Source of the DNA: Rhodospirillaceae bacterium
Lineage (GTDB): Bacteria; Pseudomonadota; Alphaproteobacteria; UBA6615
Length of the DNA: 64,000 bases
Assembly (NCBI GenBank): GCA_018702955.1
Contig: JABJEK010000079.1
Coordinates: 18,876 to 82,875, forward strand
Direction: 5' to 3'
In this document: positions 27,823 to 38,879 of the stretch, one piece after another
How positions within the stretch are numbered: position 1 is the first letter of the stretch
Layout of the letters: the number at the start of each line of letters is the position of its first letter
Position numbers and translations under genes: made by a program
The notes under the pieces: model-generated
The model's database searches: none
The model's input: only the letters and a program-made list of their open reading frames with translations
What the model was told of the DNA's origin: nothing

Positions 27823-28296
27823 TTGTCTCATTACGCGCACCCCGATGAATTCCTCGACAAGGTCGGCCAGGAGCTCGGCCTCAGCGACTGGGTCACGATC
27901 GACCAGGCGCAGATCGACGCCTTCGCCGAGGTCACCAACGATCACCAATGGCTGCATGTGGACCCGGTTCGTGCTGCCGAGGAGATGCCGACCGGCACGA
28001 CCATCGCCCACGGCTTCCTCGTGCTCTCACTGATCCCGGGGCTGAGCTATCCGTTTTTCCAGGTCGACAACCTCGCCCACACGATCAACTACGGGCTGAA
28101 CAAAGTGCGGTTCACGGCCATGGTGCCGGTGAATTCGCGGGTCCGGTTGCGCCAGTCACTGGCGAGCGCGGAGAAACGCCCTGACGGCAGCGTGCATCTG
28201 GTACTCGACGGCATCATTGAGCTGGAAGGCAGCGAACGGCCCGCCGTGGTCACCCAGACCGTCCGGCTGCTGTTTCCCGAAGCGATCGGGTCCTGA
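27823..28296 (+). CDS. MaoC-like (R)-specific enoyl-CoA hydratase/dehydratase
   Basis: A 157-residue hot-dog-fold protein. The hydratase motif is seen as WVTIDQAQIDAFAEVTNDHQWLHVD with the catalytic Asp and His, followed by TTIAHGFLVLSLIP. This matches MaoC dehydratases that hydrate enoyl-CoAs. The start is a TTG at 27823 with GGAG about eight bases upstream. The APH-type kinase gene starts seven bases after its stop, so they are co-transcribed. Confidence 0.9.
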   Translation: MSHYAHPDEFLDKVGQELGLSDWVTIDQAQIDAFAEVTNDHQWLHVDPVRAAEEMPTGTTIAHGFLVLSLIPGLSYPFFQVDNLAHTINYGLNKVRFTAMVPVNSRVRLRQSLASAEKRPDGSVHLVLDGIIELEGSERPAVVTQTVRLLFPEAIGS

Positions 28297-28303
28297 GAAC
28301 ATC

Positions 28304-29377
28304 ATGAGCCCCGCCGACCGCACATTTTCGCGCACCGACCAGGTGGTGCCGGTGCTGGACCAGCATCGGTTCGACGATACGGCGCTCATCGCCTGGATGA
28401 CCGCCAACATCGACGGCTTCGAAGGCCCAATCGAACTCGCCCAGTTCCAGGGCGGCATGTCTAACCCGACCTTCCTGCTGACCGACGCGAACAAGCGGCG
28501 CTACGTCTTGCGCAAGAAACCGCCGGGCGAGCTGCTGCCGTCTGCCCACGCCGTGGACCGGGAACATCGCATCACGTCGGCTTTGGCCGACACACCGGTA
28601 CCCGTCGTGCGGACGTTGGCCCTGTGTGAAGACACCTCGATTGTCGGCACCGAGTTCTTCCTGATGGACCATGCCGACGGGCGGGTGTTCCACGATCCAT
28701 CGCTGCCGGATCTGTTGCCCGACGAACGCGCCGCAGTCTCGGCATCGATGATCGAGACGCTTGCGGCCCTGCATCAGGTGGACTTCGACGCGGTGGGCCT
28801 CGGTGACTACGGCCGGGTCGGCGGCTATATGGGCCGCCAGGTCGCGCGCTGGTCGAAGCAGTATGAGGCGTCCAAGACCGATGACCTGCCCGAGATGGAC
28901 AATCTCATGGCCTGGCTGCCGGACAACATGCCCGACGACAGTGAGACCACCATCGTGCATGGGGATTTCAGGCTGGAGAACCTGATCATCGCCCATGACG
29001 AACCCAGGGTGATCGCGGTGCTGGACTGGGAGCTCTCGACTTTGGGACATCCCCTTTCGGACCTCGCCTACAACTGCCTGCCGTACCACTGGCCGGAGGA
29101 ATCCTTCGGTGATATGCGCGGGCTCGACGCGTCGACGCCGGGCATTCCAAGCGAGGCGGATTACGTGGCCGCCTATTGCAAACACACCGGCCGCGACACG
29201 ATCGAGGACTGGAACTTCTATCTGGTGCTGTCCCTGTTTCGCCTCGCGGCGATTATCCAGGGCGTCTACTACCGCGGGCTCCAGGGCAACGCCTCGTCGC
29301 CCGAAGCTCTGTTGCGGCGCGACCTGACGCGGCAATTGTCGATCCGGGCATGGGGTTTGGTCGAGGGCGGCGACTGA
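28304..29377 (+). CDS. APH-family acyl-CoA kinase, ACAD10/11 N-domain and LvaA-like
   Basis: A 357-residue kinase of the aminoglycoside phosphotransferase fold. The catalytic loop is HGDFRLEN (219-226) and the metal motif DWE (241-243) in VLDWELSTLGHPLSDLAYN, almost the wording of the kinase domain of human ACAD11. Family members, including LvaA of Pseudomonas, phosphorylate 4-hydroxyacyl-CoAs; no antibiotic resistance role is implied. A partner acyl-CoA dehydrogenase of the matching subgroup lies at 34324-35559. The true start is ATG 28304; the frame open upstream overlaps the MaoC gene. Confidence 0.88.
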   Translation: MSPADRTFSRTDQVVPVLDQHRFDDTALIAWMTANIDGFEGPIELAQFQGGMSNPTFLLTDANKRRYVLRKKPPGELLPSAHAVDREHRITSALADTPVPVVRTLALCEDTSIVGTEFFLMDHADGRVFHDPSLPDLLPDERAAVSASMIETLAALHQVDFDAVGLGDYGRVGGYMGRQVARWSKQYEASKTDDLPEMDNLMAWLPDNMPDDSETTIVHGDFRLENLIIAHDEPRVIAVLDWELSTLGHPLSDLAYNCLPYHWPEESFGDMRGLDASTPGIPSEADYVAAYCKHTGRDTIEDWNFYLVLSLFRLAAIIQGVYYRGLQGNASSPEALLRRDLTRQLSIRAWGLVEGGD

Positions 29378-29389
29378 ATCCAGAAAAAC

Positions 29390-29462
29390 GTCATACGCGG
29401 ACTTGATCCACGTATCTCACAAAGACCGAGACGAGATACCCGCATCAAGTGCGGGTATGACG
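29390..29462. repeat. Pair of short palindromic repeats
   Basis: Units at 29390-29418 (ACGCGGA stem, one mismatch) and 29433-29462 (ACCCGCA stem) face each other across a GACCGAGAC-containing linker. They lie between the convergent kinase and M20 amidohydrolase genes and belong to the GTCAT..ATCTC family first seen at 8791-8910. Confidence 0.88.
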
Positions 29463-29481
29463 AATGTTAGAAAATCTGAGG

Positions 29482-30729
29482 TCAGGAACCGCCGCCTGCC
29501 AACTCGAGCATCGCGCCCAGCAGAACCTGGCCACCGGCGCTCACCCATTCGGGCTTGGCGTCCTCGACCTCGTTGTGGCTGATTCCGTCGACGCACGGGA
29601 TGAAAATCATCGACGTCGGCGCGACCGCCGCCACGTTGCACGCATCATGGCCCGCACCCGAGATAATCTCGCGGGCGGACAATTCGCGGCTCTCAGCGGC
29701 GTTGCGCACGGCGGCGACACAACGCGCATCGAACACGATCGGTGCGATATAGAAAATTTCCTCGAAGCTGCTCTCGAGCCCGATCTCCGAGACGATCTTA
29801 TCCATGCCTTCGCGCAGCTTGGCATCCATGTCGCGCAGGATGTCGTCGTCGGGGTGGCGGAACTCCGCGGTCATGAAGACCTGGCCCGGGATCACGTTGC
29901 GCGAGTTGGGATAGGATTCGATCATCCCGACGGTCGAACGGCCGTCGGGCGCGTTGTCCATGCCGACCCGGTGGACCAGCTCGACGATCCGCGCCGCGCC
30001 GACCAGCGCGTCCTTGCGGCGCTCCATGGGCGTGGTGCCGGCGTGGGATTCCTGACCCGTCAGCGTGATCTCGTACCAGCGCTGGCCCTGGGCGCCGGTG
30101 ACCACGCCGATGGTGATCTCCTCGTCTTCCAGAATAGGGCCCTGCTCGATATGGGCTTCCACATAGGCGTGCAGATCACGCCCGCCGACGGGCAGATCGC
30201 CCGCATAACCGATCCGTTCCAGTTCCTGGCCGATGGTCAGCCCGTCCGTGTCGGCCCGGGACAGGCCATGTTCGAGCGAGAACTGGCCGCCGAAGACACC
30301 CGACGAGATCATCGCCGGGGCGAAACGGCTGCCTTCTTCGTTGGTCCAGACCACCACCTCGATCGGGTGTTCGGTCTCATAGTCGAGATCGTTGAGGCTG
30401 CGGATGACCTCAAGGCCTGCGAGGACACCGTAAATTCCGTCGAAGCGCCCGCCGGTCGGCTGGGTGTCGAGATGGCTGCCGGTGACCACCGGCGGCAGGG
30501 AATCGTCCCGCCCGGCGCGGCGGGCGAAGATGTTGCCCATCTGATCGACGGTGACGGTACAGCCGGCGGCCTCGCACCAGGCGACGAACAGGTCGCGCGC
30601 CTCACGGTCGAGATCGGTCAGCGCGAGGCGGCGGCTGCCGCCTTTCTCCGTCGGACCGATTTCAGCGATGTCCATGATCGACTGCCACAGGCGGTCGCCG
30701 TCTATCGAGAGATTACGCGGTTCGTTCAT
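29482..30729 (-). CDS. M20-family N-carbamoyl-amino acid / allantoate-type amidohydrolase
   Basis: A 415-residue di-metal hydrolase of the HyuC/AllC group. Metal ligands appear as GSHLDT, GGRFDG, TNEEGSRF, EAHIEQGP and SHNEVE, in the expected order. Members hydrolyse N-carbamoyl-L-amino acids, beta-ureidopropionate or allantoate. Sequence alone does not choose between these. It is divergent from a gamma-glutamyltransferase-fold gene. In enterobacterial hpx loci an allantoate amidohydrolase and a GGT-fold oxamate amidohydrolase are likewise neighbours. The start is set at 30729; an earlier frame overlaps the divergent promoter. Confidence 0.88.
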   Translation of the reverse strand: MNEPRNLSIDGDRLWQSIMDIAEIGPTEKGGSRRLALTDLDREARDLFVAWCEAAGCTVTVDQMGNIFARRAGRDDSLPPVVTGSHLDTQPTGGRFDGIYGVLAGLEVIRSLNDLDYETEHPIEVVVWTNEEGSRFAPAMISSGVFGGQFSLEHGLSRADTDGLTIGQELERIGYAGDLPVGGRDLHAYVEAHIEQGPILEDEEITIGVVTGAQGQRWYEITLTGQESHAGTTPMERRKDALVGAARIVELVHRVGMDNAPDGRSTVGMIESYPNSRNVIPGQVFMTAEFRHPDDDILRDMDAKLREGMDKIVSEIGLESSFEEIFYIAPIVFDARCVAAVRNAAESRELSAREIISGAGHDACNVAAVAPTSMIFIPCVDGISHNEVEDAKPEWVSAGGQVLLGAMLELAGGGS

Positions 30730-30830
30730 GGCGGGCATTCCGGGATGGGGTGGGAGAAGCGGTTTCGCCCATGATAGCTTGTCCGGCCCCATCCTCACAG
30801 ATCACCTTCGCACTGACTGGGTTGCAAAAC

Positions 30831-32453
30831 ATGGACACGCAAACCGGACGGCCGGTCACACTGGCGCCCAACGGGCTCGTCACCTCCCCCCATTCGCTCG
30901 CCTCGGCTGCGGGGGTCGACGTGCTGCGCGCCGGCGGTTCCGCCGTGGATGCGGCGATGGCCACAAGCGCGGCGCTGGCGGTGCTGTACCCGCACATGAC
31001 GAGCCTCGGCGGCGACGCCTTCTGGCTGATCCATGACGCCAAGACCGGCGCGGTCAAATATCTGAACGGCGGCGGCCGCGCGGCGGCGGGCGGCACGCTG
31101 GAGGCCATGGCAGATCGCGGCCTGACCGACATTCCCTTCCGTGGCGTGGTCCCCGCGACCCTGACGGTGCCCGGCGCGCTGGCGAGCTGGGACGAAGCCC
31201 ACAAGGCCTATGGCCGCCTGCCCCTGGTCCGCATCCTCGAATCAGCCATCGGCTATGCCCGCGACGGATTCCCGGTCACCGAGCGGCTGGCAGGGCACAT
31301 CGTTGAGCGCCATGACGACCTCGTGGATCATGAGCATTCCGCACGTATTTTTCTCCCCGACGGGACGCCACCAGCGGCCGGCACGAAACTGGTCAATCCC
31401 GATCTCGCCCGCAGCCTCGAACGCTTTGCCGCAGATGGCTGGGCGGGCTTCTATGAGGGTGAGACCGCCACCGAGATGGCGCGCTTCGCGGCCGAACGAG
31501 GTGGTGTTTTCACGGCAGAGGATTTCGCCAATCAGAAAGCCCGATGGGGCGAGCCGCTGGTCGGCGAGTATCGCGGCGTCACCGTCTACAACACCCCGCC
31601 ACCGACCCAGGGCTTCACGGTGCTGGAGATGCTCAACCTGATCGAGCCGTTCGATCTGCACAAGATGGAATTCCTGAGCGCCGATCACATCCACCTGCTG
31701 GTGCAGGCCAAGCAGATCGCGTTTCATGACCGCGACCTTTTGTTGGCCGACCCCGATTTCGTGGATGTCCCGATCGACCAGCTGATCTCCAAGGCCTATG
31801 CCGACGAGCGACGCGCGCTGATCGACATGCAGAAGGCCCTGCCCTGGAACAAGGTGCCGTCCCATGGCAGCCTCGCGGGCGACACGGTCTACATGGCCGC
31901 CATCGATAGCGAGGGCAACGCGGTATCCCTGATCCAGAGCCTGTTCGCGGCCTTCGGATCGGGCGTGGTCGCGGGAAACACCGGGGTCATGCTGCAGAAC
32001 CGGGCGAGTTACTTCTCGCTCGACCCTGCACATCCGAACCGGCTCGAACCGGGCAAGATCCCGCTGCACACGTTGATGGCGTCGATGTCCAAGCGCGGCG
32101 GCGATCTCTGGTCCGTGCTCGGCACCCAGGGGGCCGATGGGCAACCGCAGATCCAGTTGCAACTGCTGACGGACATGATCGATTTCGGTTTGAATATTCA
32201 AGAGGCGCTGGAACTGCCGCGCTTCCTGTCCGGGCGCATCTCGCTCGGCGAGGCGCGCGACATGCTGCACCTGGAGGGGCGCATGCCGGAGGCGACCTTC
32301 GACGGACTGGCGGCCCGTGGCCACAAGATGAATCGCTGGGCCGACTGGAACAACCGCGCGGGCCACGCCCACGGCATCGTCATCGAGCCCGGGTCGGGCC
32401 TCTACACGGGCGGGTCCGACCCACGCTCCGACGGCGCGGCGGTTGGGTATTAG
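30831..32453 (+). CDS. Gamma-glutamyltransferase-fold Ntn amidohydrolase (copy 1)
   Basis: A 540-residue Ntn-hydrolase precursor. The self-cleavage nucleophile is Thr352 in AGDTVYMAAID, and the small subunit continues NAVSLIQSLF and FGSGVVAGNTG. There is no signal peptide, so it is cytoplasmic, unlike classical GGT. The C-terminus GSDPRSDGAAVGY matches the second copy at 44796-46385. Cytoplasmic members of this branch include YwrD and HpxW (oxamate amidohydrolase), so an amide substrate other than glutathione is likely. It is divergent from the M20 amidohydrolase. Confidence 0.88.
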   Translation: MDTQTGRPVTLAPNGLVTSPHSLASAAGVDVLRAGGSAVDAAMATSAALAVLYPHMTSLGGDAFWLIHDAKTGAVKYLNGGGRAAAGGTLEAMADRGLTDIPFRGVVPATLTVPGALASWDEAHKAYGRLPLVRILESAIGYARDGFPVTERLAGHIVERHDDLVDHEHSARIFLPDGTPPAAGTKLVNPDLARSLERFAADGWAGFYEGETATEMARFAAERGGVFTAEDFANQKARWGEPLVGEYRGVTVYNTPPPTQGFTVLEMLNLIEPFDLHKMEFLSADHIHLLVQAKQIAFHDRDLLLADPDFVDVPIDQLISKAYADERRALIDMQKALPWNKVPSHGSLAGDTVYMAAIDSEGNAVSLIQSLFAAFGSGVVAGNTGVMLQNRASYFSLDPAHPNRLEPGKIPLHTLMASMSKRGGDLWSVLGTQGADGQPQIQLQLLTDMIDFGLNIQEALELPRFLSGRISLGEARDMLHLEGRMPEATFDGLAARGHKMNRWADWNNRAGHAHGIVIEPGSGLYTGGSDPRSDGAAVGY

Positions 32454-32468
32454 CGGAAAACCCTCATC

Positions 32469-32603
32469 GTCATGCCCGGACTTGATCCGGGCATCTCACT
32501 TGGACCGAGACAAGATACGCGGATCAAGTCCGCGTATGACGGTATTGGTATAGCGTCTACTACGACACCTTCACGTCATACCCGCACTTGATGCGGATAT
32601 CTC
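32469..32603. repeat. Cluster of three short palindromic repeats
   Basis: Units lie at 32469-32497 (GCCCGGA stem), 32512-32541 (ACGCGGA stem, inverted) and 32575-32603 (ACCCGCA stem with one mismatch). They occupy the gap between the convergent GGT-fold and amidohydrolase genes and belong to the GTCAT..ATCTC family. Confidence 0.88.
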
Positions 32604-32610
32604 CCACAAC

Positions 32611-32672
32611 CTCATGCTGAGCCTGTCGAAGTCTGAGGTTGCCGCCCTCTCCTTCGACAAGCTCAGGATGAA
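32611..32672. repeat. Inverted repeat of the TTCGACAAGCTCAGGATGA type
   Basis: CTCATGCTGAGCCTGTCGAAG (32611-32631) is followed by a near-complementary CTTCGACAAGCTCAGGATGA arm (from 32652), with about three mismatches, giving a long hairpin. Closely similar intergenic repeats are widespread in proteobacterial genomes. This one sits next to the GTCAT..ATCTC cluster between convergent genes. Confidence 0.8.
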
Positions 32673-32696
32673 GGCTTTATTCGAGACACAGAATTG

Positions 32697-33932
32697 TTAC
32701 GGCCGGTGCAGTTCGACCGCCGAACGGGTGAAGGTCCGCCGGCCAGCCTTGAAGCCGAAGCGCGCCTCGGCGTTGATCGCCACCGCGTCGGCCGCCGTCT
32801 CCGCATCCCAAACCACGAGGTCCGCAGCGTTGCCGACGGCGACGCCATAATCCTCACGCCCGAGGAACTTCGCTGGCCGATCGGTCATCATGGCGAAGCA
32901 TTCGGTCAGCTCGTCGCGCGTGCCGCGCTGGGCGACATTGGCGTACATGTTGGCGATCCGCATCAGCGAGCCGTCGCCGAAGGGCGTGAACGGGTTGAGG
33001 ATGTTGTTGGTCGACAGGCAGCAATTCACGCCGTGGGCCGCAAGCGCATTGCCGTCGGCCACGCCGCGCATCACGGAATGGTCCTGGTGCCGCCCGACGG
33101 TGAACAGGTCGGTCGCCGGCAGCACGGTCAGGGTCACACCGCTGTCGGACATCAGCTTGCCCAGATCGGCCAGTTTTTCCGGCGGCATGGATGAATATTT
33201 CGAGCCATGGCCGACGGCGACCCGGCCGCCCCAGCCGAGTTTGTCGGCGAGTTCGCAGACCTGATAGATGTCGAGATGATCATGGTTGGGGCCGACATCC
33301 AGATGGATGTCCACGTCCACATCATATTCCTTGGCGAGCTCGAAGATGCGGGCGATCTGCCCCGGGCCGTCATCGTCATAGCTCGGCGCACCGCCGATGG
33401 CGGTCGCACCGCGTTCCAGCGTGGCGACCAGATTGGCGTCGCCTTCGGGCACCCCGGTCCAGCCTTCCTGAAGGAAGACACAGAGCTGCAGATCGATCGC
33501 CCAGGCATAGTCCTTGGCCAGCTGTTCCAGCGCATCGACGCTCTTCAGGCCCACATTGGGATCGACCTCCACATGGGTGCGCATATGGGTGCAGCCATGG
33601 GCGATCGCGGTCTCGAGCGACGCGCCGGCGCGCTTGTAGACGTCTTCCACCGTGAAGCCCGGCTTTACCGCCGAGACGCGGCGCATATGGTCCACGCCGC
33701 GATCCGGTGCGGGTTCGGAGCGGTCGAGAAGGCGCGACTTGTCGAGATGGATATGGGTCTCGATCAGCCCGCCGGAGACGAGCCCGCCTGCGACATCGAG
33801 GCTCTCGCCCCCTTCGGGGAGCCCCGCCTCGACAGCCACGATGCGGCCGTCGGCAATCCCGATATCCTGCAGCGGCGCACCTGCGTCACCACCGACAACC
33901 CGCGCATTGCGCAGTACCAGATCCAAAGTCAT
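32697..33932 (-). CDS. Cytosine-deaminase-like amidohydrolase
   Basis: A 411-residue metal-dependent amidohydrolase. The metal motif is GLIETHIHLDKSRL at about residues 55-68, with a second metal His in DVDIHLDVGPNHDHLD and another in VAVGHGSKYS; the last acidic region reads LSTNNILNPFTPFGDGS. This is the CodA-like branch, which deaminates cytosine, isoguanine, creatinine-like or triazine-type rings. The expected catalytic Asp before the STNN stretch is not certain. It is upstream of nothing on its own strand and follows the acyl-CoA dehydrogenase/ABM pair by about 65 bases. Confidence 0.8.
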   Translation of the reverse strand: MTLDLVLRNARVVGGDAGAPLQDIGIADGRIVAVEAGLPEGGESLDVAGGLVSGGLIETHIHLDKSRLLDRSEPAPDRGVDHMRRVSAVKPGFTVEDVYKRAGASLETAIAHGCTHMRTHVEVDPNVGLKSVDALEQLAKDYAWAIDLQLCVFLQEGWTGVPEGDANLVATLERGATAIGGAPSYDDDGPGQIARIFELAKEYDVDVDIHLDVGPNHDHLDIYQVCELADKLGWGGRVAVGHGSKYSSMPPEKLADLGKLMSDSGVTLTVLPATDLFTVGRHQDHSVMRGVADGNALAAHGVNCCLSTNNILNPFTPFGDGSLMRIANMYANVAQRGTRDELTECFAMMTDRPAKFLGREDYGVAVGNAADLVVWDAETAADAVAINAEARFGFKAGRRTFTRSAVELHRP

Positions 33933-33997
33933 ATCTCACTCCCCCGTATGTTCCGGACTTCAGCGCGGCCCGGAGACCCAACCCGCGCCATGTATCG

Positions 33998-34327
33998 CTA
34001 TTCCTTCGCCGGCGCCTCGGCGCGTTCGTCGGGTCCATAGTCGCGCAGCACCTCGGCCACCCGCAGGCGGTAATTCTCGAAGATACCGCCGCGCCCCTTC
34101 GCTTGTGCGATCCGGTGTTCGGCGTGGGTGCGCCAGGCCTTGACCGCCTCCTCGTCGCGAAAGAACGACAGGGCCAGATACTTGCCCGGGTTGTAGAGGC
34201 TCTCGAACCGCTCGACCGAGAGGAACCCGTCGATCTTTTCAAGCTCGCTCGCCAGGTCGTGGGCAACCCCGAGATAGTCGTCGAGGCGTCCCTCGGCCGG
34301 CCAGACCTCGAAGATAACGGCGATCAT
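33998..34327 (-). CDS. Antibiotic biosynthesis monooxygenase (ABM) domain protein
   Basis: A 109-residue ferredoxin-like-fold protein with the ABM pattern: [19 protein letters not shown], then [28 protein letters not shown], and a third strand set near YRLRVAEVL. Such small proteins act as cofactor-free monooxygenases, haem-degrading enzymes or stress proteins; the sequence does not say which. Its start overlaps the acyl-CoA dehydrogenase stop by four bases, so it is translated with that gene. Confidence 0.85.
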   Translation of the reverse strand: MIAVIFEVWPAEGRLDDYLGVAHDLASELEKIDGFLSVERFESLYNPGKYLALSFFRDEEAVKAWRTHAEHRIAQAKGRGGIFENYRLRVAEVLRDYGPDERAEAPAKE

Positions 34328-35559
34328 GCCACGCCACGATTGCGCGGCCAGCCGTCGACCTGACGGCGCAGCTCCATCCGCGCGATCTGGCGCCGGTGGA
34401 CCTCGTCGGGCCCGTCGAACAGGCGCATCGCCCGGGTCCGGGCATACATGGACGCCAACGGGAAATCATCGGCCATGCCGCCGCCGCTATGCAGCTGCAG
34501 CGCGCGGTCGATCACGCCGAGCGCCATGTTGGGCGCGGCGACCTTGATCATGGCGATCTCCTGGCGCGCCTCCTTGTTACCCACCGTATCCATCATCCAG
34601 GCCGCCTTCATCACCAGCAGCCGGCACATCTCGATCTCGATCCGCGACTGGGCGATCCGCTCCTCGGTGATGCCGCGTTCGGCCAGTAACTTGCCCCATG
34701 TTTCGCGCTCGGTAGCGCGTTTACACATCGCCTCCAGCGCCCGCTCGGCCACGCCGATAACCCGCATGCAATGATGGATGCGCCCCGGTCCCAGCCGTCC
34801 CTGGGCGATCTCGAAGCCGCGCCCCTCACCCAGCAACAGGTTCGCCAAAGGCACCCGCACATTGTCGAACGACACCTCGGCATGACCATGGGGGGCATCG
34901 TCATAGCCCATCACATTCAGGGACCGTTCGATGGTCACGCCGGGCGTGTCGCGCGGCACCAATATCTGCGATTGCTGTTGATGGCGATCCGCCGTCGGGT
35001 CGGTCTTGCCCATCACGATCATGATCTGGCAGCGCGGGTTGGGGGCATTCGACGTCCACCACTTGGTGCCGTTGATCACATATTCATCGCCGTCGCGGGT
35101 GATCGAACATTCGATATTCGTCGCGTCAGACGACGCCACGTCGGGTTCGGTCATCGCGAAGGCGGAGCGAATCTCACCATTCAGCAACGGCGTCAGCCAC
35201 TCTTCCTGCTGCGCCGGGGTGCCGTACATGTGCAGCACCTCCATATTGCCCGTGTCCGGTGCGCTGCAGTTGAACACCTCCGGTGCCCAATCGACCCGGC
35301 CCATGATCTCGCACAGCGGCGCGTATTCGACATTGGTCAGCCCCGCCCCGTGATGGTCGTCGGGCAAAAACAGGTTCCACAGGCCGCGCTTCTTCGCCTC
35401 GGCCTTCAGATCATCGACGATCTGCGGCGTCTGCCAGCGCGTGTCCTGCGTGTCGAGTTGCGTCTCGAAAGTTTCCTCGTTCGGATAGATAAATTCGTCC
35501 ATGAACGATTCGAGCTGGGACTTCAGGTCCAGGCAACGCTGTGAGAGTTCGAAGTCCAT
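34324..35559 (-). CDS. Acyl-CoA dehydrogenase, ACAD10/11 and LvaC-like
   Basis: A 411-residue flavoenzyme with the acyl-CoA dehydrogenase layout: helical N-domain, [15 protein letters not shown] and [11 protein letters not shown] in the middle beta-domain, and the C-terminal helical [14 protein letters not shown] and [12 protein letters not shown] segments. This wording matches the dehydrogenase domain of ACAD10/11, which is fused to a kinase resembling the product at 28304-29377. In LvaC-type partners the enzyme processes a 4-phosphoacyl-CoA. It is divergent from an SDR gene across 99 bases. The pairing with the kinase is inferred from family knowledge and proximity. Confidence 0.9.
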   Translation of the reverse strand: MDFELSQRCLDLKSQLESFMDEFIYPNEETFETQLDTQDTRWQTPQIVDDLKAEAKKRGLWNLFLPDDHHGAGLTNVEYAPLCEIMGRVDWAPEVFNCSAPDTGNMEVLHMYGTPAQQEEWLTPLLNGEIRSAFAMTEPDVASSDATNIECSITRDGDEYVINGTKWWTSNAPNPRCQIMIVMGKTDPTADRHQQQSQILVPRDTPGVTIERSLNVMGYDDAPHGHAEVSFDNVRVPLANLLLGEGRGFEIAQGRLGPGRIHHCMRVIGVAERALEAMCKRATERETWGKLLAERGITEERIAQSRIEIEMCRLLVMKAAWMMDTVGNKEARQEIAMIKVAAPNMALGVIDRALQLHSGGGMADDFPLASMYARTRAMRLFDGPDEVHRRQIARMELRRQVDGWPRNRGVA

Positions 35560-35658
35560 TTTCTGCTTCCCCGGTTCTTATTGGCCAACGCCCGGATGGA
35601 TGCCGAACGCCATGACTTGCCCTAGGATACCGCCAACACGTCTGTTGGGGGAGTCGCC

Positions 35659-36426
35659 ATGACCACGCCGTTCGATCTTTCGGGCAAAATCGCCATCATC
35701 ACCGGATCGACAAAGGGTATCGGCCGCGCCATCGCCACAGCCCTGGCCGAGGCCGGGGCGCATGTCACCGTGTCGAGCCGGGACACGGACCGGGTCGCCG
35801 AGACGGCAAAAGCGCTGACGGACGCCGGCCATCAGGCTTTGGGCGTACCCTGCAATGTCGGGCGTAAGGAAGAGCTCCAGACACTCGTGGACAGCTCCCG
35901 GGCGCATTGGGGGCCGGCGGATATCCTGGTCTGCAATGCGGCCATCAACCCCTATTACGGCCCGGCGATGGACATCCCCGACGACGTTTTCGCCAAGATT
36001 ATGCAAACCAACATCCAGTCCCAACTCTGGCTGACCCAAATGGCGGTGCCGGACATGCGCAACAAAAACGGCGGTGCGATCGTCCTGGTCTCGTCGATCG
36101 GGGGCCTGCGTGGCTCTGACGTGATCGGCGCCTACAACATCTCCAAGGCCGCCGACATGCAACTCGCGCGCAATCTCGCGGTCGAGCTTGGGCCCGACAA
36201 CATCCGGGTCAACGCGATCGCGCCCGGTCTGGTGAAGACCGATTTCGCGCGTGCGTTGTGGGAAGACCCCGAATTCGCCGATCCCCGGGTTGCGGCGACC
36301 CCGCTGCGCCGCCTCGGCGAGCCCGAGGACATCGCGGGTGCGGCTGTGTATCTGGCATCGGACGCGGCGACCTGGATGACCGGCCAGACCCTGGTGGTCG
36401 ACGGCGGGGCAACGGTGCCGGTCTAG
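35659..36426 (+). CDS. Short-chain dehydrogenase/reductase
   Basis: A 255-residue classical SDR. The cofactor motif is TGSTKGIGRA, then CNAAINP in the NNAG position, the Ser in LVSSIGG and Tyr-Lys in AYNISKAA. The C-terminus shows LASDAATWMTGQTLVVDGG, typical of 3-oxoacyl reductase-like members. GGGGGAG precedes the ATG. It is divergent from the ACAD11-like dehydrogenase; SDRs commonly accompany that dehydrogenase and its kinase, so it may oxidise the resulting hydroxyacyl product. Confidence 0.92.
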   Translation: MTTPFDLSGKIAIITGSTKGIGRAIATALAEAGAHVTVSSRDTDRVAETAKALTDAGHQALGVPCNVGRKEELQTLVDSSRAHWGPADILVCNAAINPYYGPAMDIPDDVFAKIMQTNIQSQLWLTQMAVPDMRNKNGGAIVLVSSIGGLRGSDVIGAYNISKAADMQLARNLAVELGPDNIRVNAIAPGLVKTDFARALWEDPEFADPRVAATPLRRLGEPEDIAGAAVYLASDAATWMTGQTLVVDGGATVPV

Positions 36427-36434
36427 AAAACCAC

Positions 36435-36507
36435 GTCATGCCCGCACTTGATGCGGGCATCTCGTCTCAGTCCAAGTGAGATGCGCGGATCAAGTCCGCG
36501 CATGACG
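36435..36507. repeat. Pair of short palindromic repeats
   Basis: Units at 36435-36463 (GCCCGCA stem) and 36478-36507 (GCGCGGA stem, inverted) lie between the convergent SDR and second FadB-type genes. They belong to the GTCAT..ATCTC family. Confidence 0.88.
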
Positions 36508-36545
36508 GATATAATTTACAGGCGACAGTGCGGGTCTAGCAGGCG

Positions 36546-38675
<2,130 letters not shown>

Positions 38676-38721
38676 GCGCTCTCTGACACGGTCGGTGTGG
38701 ATTCAAGGGCTACACTTTAGG

Positions 38722-38739
38722 AGAATTGTTCACAATCCT
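38722..38739. promoter_or_regulatory. Imperfect palindrome in divergent promoter
   Basis: AGAATTGTTCACAATCCT contains ATTGT/ACAAT around a 2-base centre with one outer mismatch. It lies in the 204-base divergent region between the second FadB-type gene and the DASS transporter gene and may be an operator. Nothing else is obvious in that region. Confidence 0.35.
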
Positions 38740-38879
38740 ACAAAGATCGAGATTGCACTCAGCGAATGGCAGCCGCGCTATACGACGATACCGGTTGCCT
38801 CGCACATCAGTCTGCCGATTGCTAAAATGCCCTCCCGCCCCTATTCGTTTGGCCGCACCGGCCAGACAAACGGACCACC

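Noticed and set aside
28304-29377. Aminoglycoside resistance kinase
   Set aside because: The fold is APH-like, but the VLDWELSTLGHPLSDLAYN wording and the MaoC neighbour fit the acyl-CoA kinase group, not resistance enzymes.
35633-35648. CCAACA/TGTTGG hairpin before the SDR gene
   Set aside because: A six-base stem next to a ribosome site is easily found by chance in this composition; I do not claim it as a feature.
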